Below are positions 1 to 5,840 of a DNA stretch of 12,747 nt, in pieces; position 1 is the stretch's first letter; every line of letters begins with the position of its first letter. The position numbers and the translations under genes were made by a program. Below the pieces are notes generated by a model, which was given only the letters and a program-made list of their open reading frames with translations, had not been told where the DNA came from and made no database searches. This stretch comes from Thermococci archaeon (GTDB lineage: Archaea; Methanobacteriota_B; Thermococci; Methanofastidiosales; B48-G16). The stretch spans positions 1 through 12,747 of the forward strand of contig DAOVEQ010000009.1 of assembly GCA_030668905.1 (NCBI GenBank), written 5' to 3'.

Positions 1-289
1 TAACATACTTAAGATAACCATAATGATCTAGATGAGGATGGGATAACAAAATAGCATCAATATCTGGCTTATTTTCATCATTTTTGTACAATCCCTCCAA
101 TGGTGGTAAGATTCCTAATCCTAATAAATGTTTTTCATTTCTTGGTTGCAAATATGGTGGCTCATAATATTTTCTTTCTTTTTCAAAATTCATCCCAAAA
201 TCCAAAAATACGCGTTTATCGCCGTCTACAAGCAGGATTTTATTCCCACCGATTTCACCAACGCCACCGTAAAAAGTTAAGTTTGTCAT
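1..289 (-). CDS. MBL-fold metallohydrolase, RNase J-like (partial, N-terminal 96 residues)
   Basis: This is the 5' part of a minus-strand gene that runs off the left edge of the window. The ATG is at 289-287. The 96 visible residues begin MTNLTFYGGVGEIGGNK and continue with a strand ending in FLDFG. At residues 84-89 they contain HPHLDH, the HxHxDH metal-binding motif of metallo-beta-lactamase-fold hydrolases. The GGVGEIGGN start followed by a DFG strand is typical of the RNase J/beta-CASP branch, which acts on nucleic acids, but the beta-CASP part lies outside the window. The gene starts 21 bases after the stop of the PD-(D/E)XK nuclease gene on the same strand, with a GATGTGAT signal just upstream, so the two are probably co-transcribed. 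The MBL fold is firm; an RNA or DNA nuclease role is inference. Confidence 0.8.
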   Translation of the reverse strand, partial: MTNLTFYGGVGEIGGNKILLVDGDKRVFLDFGMNFEKERKYYEPPYLQPRNEKHLLGLGILPPLEGLYKNDENKPDIDAILLSHPHLDHYGYLKYV

Positions 290-310
290 TTTTATCACAT
301 CTCTCTATTG

Positions 311-1201
311 TTACACGCCTAGAAAATACTTTCCTTCGTCACAAATAGTAGCAAAATTACAAAATTTACATTTTCTTTCCTCTGGAAGGGTAGGAAAAGG
401 TCCATTCATAGACTTTTCTAGAATATCATCATGCATTTTAAACATTCTATTTTTTGTATCTTCAAGCATTTTATCTGTTAAATATTTTTCAACATTCTTT
501 GACATATCTTGCAGAAATATGGCATATAATTTCATTCTATCTGGCTTACTGCCTTTTGCTATGTAATTTATTGCATAATATGCATATGTAGTCAATTGCG
601 CATCTAAGAATAATTCTTCTGTTCCTATACCTGTACCTGATTTCCAATCCATTAGGTGCCAAAACCCTTTATTATCGACAGCAAGAAAGTCAGGAGCTGA
701 ATAGAAAGTTCTCCCTTCCATTGTATATTTATCTCTTTTATCAACTACTTTCATGTCCATATCTTTTACTACAGGATATATCTCAGTGATAAAATTCTCA
801 ATCTCTCTCTTACCGTTCTCGATATGCCTTTCAAAATATTCCTTAGACACACCAAGTCTATTATACAACTCGGTTACCCTATCTTTTCCCTTTTCGAAGG
901 TTTCTTTCATTTCCTTCTCAAAGAGTTCTTTAAGACCATCAATATCTAGGGATATCCCTTTATTAAGTACTTTTCTTAGAATGTCAGATATATGCGTGCC
1001 ATGAATTAGTGGGGCTGTTTGAAGATTCTTAAGTACTTTAAATTTATCTTTCTCTTCCCAACTCAATTTCCAAGAATGGATATACTGGTAATAATAGGCT
1101 TTAGGGCAAGTATCCCACAAATTTTGTCTACTTATAGACCAGCCAAAGTAGCTCATCCATCTTTTTTTCGTAAACTCAGGCAGTGTGTTTATTCCCGACA
1201 T
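311..1201 (-). CDS. PD-(D/E)XK (RecB/Cas4-like) nuclease with likely Fe-S cysteines
   Basis: This 296-residue protein has the architecture of RecB/Cas4/AddB-type nucleases. The N-terminus has SISRQNLWDTCPKAYYYQYI (residues 22-41), the usual opening helix with a Cys (C32) and an aromatic run. A His motif, LIHGTHISDIL, follows at 65-75. The catalytic core has P170-D171, then D185-W186-K187 (the D/E-x-K), and QLTTY at 202-206 (the QxxxY motif). C278, C281 and C287 (CxxCx5C) at the C-terminus, together with C32, are arranged like the four ligands of the Fe-S cluster in Cas4 and AddB. ATG 1201 is chosen because GAGATGAT lies just upstream. The gene follows the GC-rich attC-like island and precedes the MBL-fold gene by 21 bases. 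No cas genes are visible, so it is not called cas4. A DNA end-processing or defence role is possible but unproven. Confidence 0.85.
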   Translation of the reverse strand: MSGINTLPEFTKKRWMSYFGWSISRQNLWDTCPKAYYYQYIHSWKLSWEEKDKFKVLKNLQTAPLIHGTHISDILRKVLNKGISLDIDGLKELFEKEMKETFEKGKDRVTELYNRLGVSKEYFERHIENGKREIENFITEIYPVVKDMDMKVVDKRDKYTMEGRTFYSAPDFLAVDNKGFWHLMDWKSGTGIGTEELFLDAQLTTYAYYAINYIAKGSKPDRMKLYAIFLQDMSKNVEKYLTDKMLEDTKNRMFKMHDDILEKSMNGPFPTLPEERKCKFCNFATICDEGKYFLGV

Positions 1202-1240
1202 TTAATCATCTCTTCTAATTTGGATTGTTATTTTTAAGTT

Positions 1241-1450
1241 TTGGCGTTTTCCTTTTCTTTCGCTCAGGTCCAATCCCCCCTCCGTCCACGATTTCGTCTA
1301 ACGTCTGGCGGGTATCTGAAGTCCGAGCGAAGCGAGGATTTGGGCGGAGGTGCGAAGCACCGTAGCCAGATACCCGCTTGTTATGTGACCGAGCCGAAGG
1401 CAAGGCAAGGATTTGCTCTCGCAAATCCGCAGCGTAAGACGCAGGGCATA
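1241..1450. other. GC-rich island in AT-rich DNA
   Basis: This stretch of about 210 bases is visibly much richer in G+C than the AT-rich genes on both sides and is dense in short hairpins. Examples are GGTGC-GAA-GCACC (1349-1361), an 8-bp perfect stem GGATTTGC/GCAAATCC with a four-base loop (1409-1428), and two copies of GCGAAGC (1327-1333 and 1352-1358), a sequence known to form very stable mini-hairpins. A module CCGAGC...GAGGATTTG (1323-1342) recurs in expanded form at 1389-1415. ORFs can be drawn through it on both strands, but they are made of hairpin sequence, lack convincing ribosome binding sites, and are not considered genes. The attC-like element lies inside it. The composition suggests import by transfer. 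Confidence 0.8.
1296..1386 (-). repeat. candidate integron attC recombination site
   Basis: Read on the minus strand, downstream of the HNH gene, this 91-base element starts with ACATAAC (1386-1380). That matches six of seven positions of the attC R'' box RYYYAAC. It ends with GTTAGAC (1302-1296), a perfect match to the R' box GTTRRRY. Between them lie perfect 11-bp complementary arms, GCGGGTATCTG and CAGATACCCGC (1367-1377 and 1308-1318). They are separated from the boxes by 2 and 5 unpaired bases and enclose a variable terminal region with the hairpin GGTGC-GAA-GCACC. R box, spacer, long imperfect stem, variable loop, spacer, R box is the architecture of attC sites, and its place just after a gene on the same strand is where a cassette's attC sits. 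The spacers are less symmetric than usual. No IntI is in the window. Confidence 0.65.
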
Positions 1451-1452
1451 CA

Positions 1453-2019
1453 TCAAGAAAGTTCATTATAATCAACTCCGAATGCATTACACAACTTTGT
1501 AAATTTTTCAAGATTTTTCTCGTCTGCTAGAACGTCAGTATACATATTTTTTATCGCTTCAAGATAAGTAACTATTTCATCCCTATTCCTTGTTAAAAAC
1601 ACTCTGTTGATTATCTCATCAACTGTTAAGTTATTATATTCCGAATCTAATGCAGAGAAGGTTTTTTGCCAACCGATTCTAGGCAATCCTACTGAATTTC
1701 TAAAGTTTTTAACTTTTAGAACCGCAATTGGATTTATTCCTGATTTCTCTTTTCTATTTTTACAGTAATCAGACCATTTATCTCTTAGCAACTTTATCCT
1801 TGAAGGGGTTAAATTAGTAGTAAGTTTACTTGTAGAATGGGCTTGGCTATGACAGTTTGGACACAATGGTGCTAAGTTGTCTAAATCGCTATTTGAGGGG
1901 TCTCCATCAATATGATGAATTACAATGAAAGGCGTTTGGCAAATACAACAACGATTATTGCATTTAGCTATGATTTCCAGCCTAAGGGATTCTTTTAAAG
2001 CGATTCGTTTTTTATTCAT
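1453..2019 (-). CDS. HNH endonuclease family protein
   Basis: The 188-residue protein (from ATG 2019) has a complete N-terminal HNH domain. Zinc-knuckle cysteines are at C24/C27 and C53/C56. The motif IHHIDGD is at 34-40, N48 lies in the LDNLAPLCPNCH segment, and H57 and H61 follow. These are the metal- and DNA-cleaving residues of the McrA-like HNH nuclease fold. The C-terminal 120 residues are helical, charged and unrecognised, and may give specificity. A GTG three codons upstream is in frame, but neither start has a Shine-Dalgarno. The ATG overlaps the stop of the upstream 46-codon ORF (ATGAATAA), so translational coupling is likely. It is followed 66 bases later by the attC-like element, so the pair resembles a gene cassette. 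A restriction, defence or homing role is possible. Confidence 0.85.
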   Translation of the reverse strand: MNKKRIALKESLRLEIIAKCNNRCCICQTPFIVIHHIDGDPSNSDLDNLAPLCPNCHSQAHSTSKLTTNLTPSRIKLLRDKWSDYCKNRKEKSGINPIAVLKVKNFRNSVGLPRIGWQKTFSALDSEYNNLTVDEIINRVFLTRNRDEIVTYLEAIKNMYTDVLADEKNLEKFTKLCNAFGVDYNELS

Positions 2020-2152
2020 GTGATGCACTGGATCTAGATTTTTCTTGAGTATTTATGTGCCCAAGCCTTATGTCATATAACTCGTTCATATCCGAACTAG
2101 TTCGTATATCCCTCCAAATTGGTATTATATCTGAACTATTTACATCTCTCAT
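2012..2152 (-). CDS. 46-residue hypothetical protein coupled to the HNH gene
   Basis: This small ORF begins MRDVNSSDIIPIWRDIRTSS and ends SRSSASHE. It is not recognised. The case for it is its translation signal: AAGGTGAT (complement of 2159-2166) sits six bases before the ATG, one of the best ribosome binding sites in the window. Its stop TAA overlaps the HNH start in ATGAATAA. It begins 25 bases after the gatE stop, so it may be read from the gatE transcript. The product is polar with a short amphipathic middle and an Arg/Ser-rich tail; there is no membrane segment. It contains a 12-base palindrome, CGAACTAGTTCG (2093-2104). It could be a small partner or antitoxin-like protein, a leader peptide driving HNH translation, or the 5' remnant of a gene interrupted by the cassette. 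Confidence 0.55.
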   Translation of the reverse strand: MRDVNSSDIIPIWRDIRTSSDMNELYDIRLGHINTQEKSRSSASHE

Positions 2153-2177
2153 TTTTTTATCACCTTTTTCATACTTA

Positions 2178-3968
2178 TTATATTTTTCTTATCTCTCTCA
2201 ACAAAATCTCATTTACTATTTTTCCATCTACTTTTCCTCTCAATGCTTTCATACACTCCCCCATAAGTGCAGAAACAGCTCTATCTCCTTTTTTCTCTAT
2301 AGTATTTCTATTTTCTTGTACTATCCTCTTGATAGTTTCCTCAGCGTTCATAACGGAGATAGGTTTCAGATTATATTTCTCTATAATTTTATCTATATCT
2401 TTATTTCCCTTAGAGAACTCCTCCAAAACTGTTTCTATCCCCTCTTTCACTAATCTGTCCCTTGAAAGATAATCGTAAACAATTTCTAGCTCTTCCAAGT
2501 TTTCACATCCGAAACTCTTGTAAGTTTCTGCGACTTTCAGGAATATTGTAGGTTTTATATCGTATTTTTCCATGATCTCTTCGAAGAAATCTGGATCATA
2601 GATCATTATCTTCGTAGTATTCTCCTCATTGAGATTGTACTCTTTCATAAGCCTCGTTTTCTTTTTCTTGGGCATCTCTGGTAGCTCTTTCTTAATTTTT
2701 TCGATAGTTTGTTGCGATATATTATAGGGCGGTACATCTGTCTCGGGATACATTCTCGCTTTTCCGGGAAGCGGACGGGAATAAGACGTAGCACCATTTT
2801 CTAAAGGTCTTCTCGTTTCTTCAGGAATTCCCTGAAAAGCTATCTCTATTCTTTTTATTATCTCTTTCAATGCATTTTCCGCTTTTTCGTTCGTAGAGGT
2901 CACTATAACAAAACTGTCACTCTTTAATTTCTCGAGAACTCTGTTTTTTTCGTCTTCACTTATTCCATAATTAGGTAACTCATCTGAATGAAATATTCCT
3001 GGAACATACTTTCTGGCATAATCTGCGAGTTCAGATCCGAACCTTCTTTCTTTCTGTATCTCCATCCCTAAGATCCCTGAAAAATTTTCCAGTTTTAATA
3101 CAAGAACCTTTTCAGCTTTTTTTATTATCTTGCATTGAGTGTCCTTAAATAGATCTGTAAGATCGTATATATCACCGATGTTAGCATTTCTTTTTTGAAG
3201 TTCTCCTTTTATTTTTAAAAGATTTTCCTGCCTTTCTACCTCTTCTTTTATGTATACAGGTATCATGTTTAATTCCTGAACACCCTTTATCTCTATTCTT
3301 GCCCCTTTTTCTATTGAGATATTAAGATCCTGTCTTATCGTTCCTATACCTCTCTTAAGCTTTTTTGTTGCTTTTAATATATTTCCGATGAATAATGCCA
3401 CTTCTTTTCCCTGTTCGGGAGTTCTTATTGTGGGTGCGGTAGCTAGCTCTATTAGCGGTGTTCCGAGTCTATCAACCTTCCAAAAGATCTTATCTTTTTT
3501 TTCTCTATCTTTTCTTGCAGCGTCTTCTTCCAGGCATATAGTTTGAATTTTGACATTGCCGTATTTGGTTTCTATAACTCCATTTAATCCAATTATCGTC
3601 GTTCTCTGAAACCCTGAAACATTGCTGCCATCAATAACGATCTTTCTCATAAAATGGATCTGATCGACTATATCTGCTTTCAACAAAAGAACAATTTTTA
3701 ATGATGTTTCTATTGCTTCTTTATTTGGATTATGCGGTGGTTCTTCATCAAGATATACCAAACAAGAGTTATCGAAAGCTTCATAAACGTGTTTTTTATT
3801 CTTCAAACTCTCCTCAAAAGCAGCTCTATCTATTTCTTCTAATTCACTGACGGTGACATGAAGTTTTCTTTCTATATTTTTAGTAGGATTATCCATTAAC
3901 TCTGTATTGCAGTTACAGAATAGTTTTTTTGTATCCAGTTGAGCGTGTATCTCCAGTCCTACCTTCAT
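2178..3968 (-). CDS. gatE: Glu-tRNA(Gln) amidotransferase subunit E
   Basis: GatE is the tRNA-binding kinase/amidotransferase subunit of archaeal GatDE. It activates Glu on mischarged Glu-tRNA(Gln) and converts it to Gln with ammonia delivered from GatD, in the cytoplasm. The 596 residues open with VGLEIHAQLDTKKLFCNC, the GatB/GatE signature. The cradle core continues to about residue 400, with TRRPLENGATSYSRPLPGKARMYPETDVPP split over about 385-415, a segment typical of GatE. A helical and YqeY-like tail ends in GDRAVSALMGECMKALRGK. The length is close to the family's roughly 620. The start codon overlaps the gatD stop (ATGA), and GGTGAT lies just upstream inside gatD, so the two subunits are translationally coupled. 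All parts of the fold appear present, with no sign of damage. Confidence 0.96.
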   Translation of the reverse strand: MKVGLEIHAQLDTKKLFCNCNTELMDNPTKNIERKLHVTVSELEEIDRAAFEESLKNKKHVYEAFDNSCLVYLDEEPPHNPNKEAIETSLKIVLLLKADIVDQIHFMRKIVIDGSNVSGFQRTTIIGLNGVIETKYGNVKIQTICLEEDAARKDREKKDKIFWKVDRLGTPLIELATAPTIRTPEQGKEVALFIGNILKATKKLKRGIGTIRQDLNISIEKGARIEIKGVQELNMIPVYIKEEVERQENLLKIKGELQKRNANIGDIYDLTDLFKDTQCKIIKKAEKVLVLKLENFSGILGMEIQKERRFGSELADYARKYVPGIFHSDELPNYGISEDEKNRVLEKLKSDSFVIVTSTNEKAENALKEIIKRIEIAFQGIPEETRRPLENGATSYSRPLPGKARMYPETDVPPYNISQQTIEKIKKELPEMPKKKKTRLMKEYNLNEENTTKIMIYDPDFFEEIMEKYDIKPTIFLKVAETYKSFGCENLEELEIVYDYLSRDRLVKEGIETVLEEFSKGNKDIDKIIEKYNLKPISVMNAEETIKRIVQENRNTIEKKGDRAVSALMGECMKALRGKVDGKIVNEILLREIRKI

Positions 3969-5197
3969 AAGATCACCGTATCTTCTATTATCTCACCTGC
4001 AATATTTGTTCTCATCAATTTTCTTATCTCATCACTCTCTCTTGCATGTCCAAGAACATGCATCATCTTTGTATAACAAACCTCTGGAAGCATATCCTTG
4101 CACGGGATGACTCCAAGTTCCATTAATTTTCTCCCGGTCTGGTAAACATTCATATTTACCCTTCCATTAATACACTGAGAGGTCATGCAGAATGTAACAC
4201 CTTCATCGATCCCTCTTTTAATAGTATTATATAATATAGAGGGCGTATGACCCAATCCGGTTCCTTCGAGAACGATGCCACGATACTTCTGATCTATTAA
4301 AAAATCAAGTATTTCATGAGCGATATTAGGAAAGACCTTCAAAAGAAAGATTTTTTCTTCTATTTTGTCATCAAAATATGCTCTTTTCTCATGTTTCGCC
4401 GGCATATCTTCGAAAAATTCTATCTCCCCATTATAATAAACTTTAGCAACTGGCTTTGTGTTGACACTCTGGAAAGCGTCTCTTCTTGAAGTATGATTCT
4501 TTCTTACCTTAACGCCTTTATGTACGTAGCAGAATGTGTCCTCCATCGTTCCGTGCATGCAGATCACTACTTTATTATAATCCGTAGTGGCAAACTTTAC
4601 GGAGCAGAAAAGATTCATCCTTGAATCACTTGAAGGCCTGTCAGAAGATCTCTGCGATCCTGTTAATACCACGGGAAGACTCAAATTCTTTAGGGTGAAA
4701 GATAAGAAAGAAGCTGTGTAGTGCATTGTATCGGTGCCATGTGCAATCACAATGCTTCTATCTTTATTTATCTCCTCTATAACAGCGTTTCCCACCCTTT
4801 TCCATTTCTCAATGTTCATATTCTCGCTTAGAATCTGAAGTACCTCTCGCGGGTAAATATTGGCAAGTTCAAATATCTCGGGTACCATCTTTTCTAATTC
4901 TTCCGGTGAAAAAGCAGGATAAACAGCGCCCGTAGTATAATCTATTTTTGAGGCTATCGTTCCCCCTGTTCCTATTATGGAAACATCTCTTAATTCTTTC
5001 CTATATCTTGCCTCCTTCTTCTCTATTTTTTTACTCTTTTTTTCAAATTCCCCTATAATATCTACCTTAATCTCGTTTCTTCTGAACGCTATATTATATC
5101 CATTATCGAGCTTTAAAACAAGATATTTTTCATCGACAGAAGGTATCTCGATCCCCTCATAAACATTATCACCTTTCCTGACCTTTACTCTCTTCAT
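3965..5197 (-). CDS. gatD: Glu-tRNA(Gln) amidotransferase subunit D
   Basis: GatD is the glutaminase subunit of archaeal GatDE. It hydrolyses Gln and channels ammonia to GatE. After an N-terminal beta-barrel-like segment (about 1-60), the L-asparaginase-type domain begins with VSIIGTGGTIAS. The family's catalytic residues are visible: T80 in GTGGT, T155-D156 in HGTDTM, and K233 in VRKNHTSRRD. LTGSQRSSDRPSSDSR (178-193) is also characteristic of the asparaginase family. The barrel extension and the adjacent gatE distinguish it from a plain type I asparaginase. ATG 5197 directly abuts the upstream methyltransferase stop (TAGATG), with AGGTGAT inside that gene's last codons. The 410-residue length is slightly short of the usual 430 or so. 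The order hemK2-gatD-gatE suggests a single translation-quality operon. Confidence 0.96.
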   Translation of the reverse strand: MKRVKVRKGDNVYEGIEIPSVDEKYLVLKLDNGYNIAFRRNEIKVDIIGEFEKKSKKIEKKEARYRKELRDVSIIGTGGTIASKIDYTTGAVYPAFSPEELEKMVPEIFELANIYPREVLQILSENMNIEKWKRVGNAVIEEINKDRSIVIAHGTDTMHYTASFLSFTLKNLSLPVVLTGSQRSSDRPSSDSRMNLFCSVKFATTDYNKVVICMHGTMEDTFCYVHKGVKVRKNHTSRRDAFQSVNTKPVAKVYYNGEIEFFEDMPAKHEKRAYFDDKIEEKIFLLKVFPNIAHEILDFLIDQKYRGIVLEGTGLGHTPSILYNTIKRGIDEGVTFCMTSQCINGRVNMNVYQTGRKLMELGVIPCKDMLPEVCYTKMMHVLGHARESDEIRKLMRTNIAGEIIEDTVIL

Positions 5198-5755
5198 CTA
5201 ATCACCTTTGATATTACTATCTCTCTCACTTTTTATAACTATAAGCTCTTCAAAGAATAATTTTTTGCTCTTCAATGCCTCAGTCTTAAAACCTTTTTCT
5301 TTCAATATTCTTAGAGTCTTCTTCAGATCGCAGAGAGAGGAGTGAAGAAGATACATCTTTCCGTCAAGATCTAAAAAACTATCAAACTCATCAAGAAATT
5401 TATCTATTACTTCTCTTCCATTCTTTCCTCCATGCCATGATCTGTCAAAAATATCATCAAATTTTCTTTCTTCTGGAACATACGGAGGATTAAAAACTAT
5501 GATATCATATTTTTTTTTAACATTGGAAAAAAGATCACTGTAAAAAATTCTGCAATTCTTGCACTTATTTCTGGTAATCTCAATTGCTTTGAGATTTATA
5601 TCAACGCCCTCGACATTATTACTTTTTGCGAGAAACTCTGTAATTACCCCCGATCCTACTCCTATTTCTAAACATTCTTTATCCTTTATCCCCTCTTTCT
5701 CCAAGGCTTCTAGAAGTAAGAATGTATCTTCCGAAGGTGGATAAACTTCACACAT
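5198..5755 (-). CDS. HemK2/Mtq2-like glutamine methyltransferase
   Basis: This 185-residue class I SAM-dependent methyltransferase has YPPSEDTFLLL at 5-15, the N-terminal signature of the HemK2/Mtq2 (N6AMT1) group. The SAM-binding motif is EIGVGSG (30-36), the acidic strand end is GVDIN (50-54), SDLF is at 73-76, and NPPY is at 89-92, which binds the target amide in N5-glutamine methyltransferases. Its short length, with no N-terminal helical domain, fits the archaeal/eukaryotic type, which with Trm112 methylates the GGQ glutamine of release factor aRF1, rather than bacterial PrmC. It is first in an operon with gatD and gatE. A TATA-like box lies about 25 bases before the ATG, so the mRNA is probably leaderless. 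The methyltransferase class is firm; the aRF1 substrate is inferred from the family. Confidence 0.88.
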   Translation of the reverse strand: MCEVYPPSEDTFLLLEALEKEGIKDKECLEIGVGSGVITEFLAKSNNVEGVDINLKAIEITRNKCKNCRIFYSDLFSNVKKKYDIIVFNPPYVPEERKFDDIFDRSWHGGKNGREVIDKFLDEFDSFLDLDGKMYLLHSSLCDLKKTLRILKEKGFKTEALKSKKLFFEELIVIKSERDSNIKGD

Positions 5756-5774
5756 TAACCCTTATAAGCAAATC

Positions 5775-5799
5775 TTTTTATAAATCATTTGCTTTATAC
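5775..5799. promoter_or_regulatory. divergent promoter region, hemK2-gatDE / glyS
   Basis: TTTTTATAAAT (5775-5785) is nearly self-complementary and can serve either direction. On the minus strand its centre is about 25 bases from the methyltransferase ATG (5755), the archaeal TATA-to-TSS distance, which predicts a leaderless mRNA. For the plus strand, either this box or GCTTTATACC (5791-5800) would place the glyS start site near 5805 or 5822. The 5' leader would carry AAGGTGA (5830-5836) before ATG 5841. Identified by motif and spacing only. Confidence 0.6.
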
Positions 5800-5840
5800 C
5801 ATAGATGATTCAGAGATTAAAAAAACAAAAAGGTGAATAA

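Noticed and set aside
311..1201. Calling the PD-(D/E)XK nuclease Cas4
   Set aside because: No cas1/cas2 or CRISPR array is in the window, and the motifs are shared by many RecB-like nucleases.
1215..1511. 98-codon minus-strand ORF and 76-codon plus-strand ORF (1241-1471) across the GC-rich island
   Set aside because: They are made of attC/hairpin sequence, overlap the HNH 3' end, have no ribosome binding sites, and their translations are Arg/Gly-rich without any fold signal.
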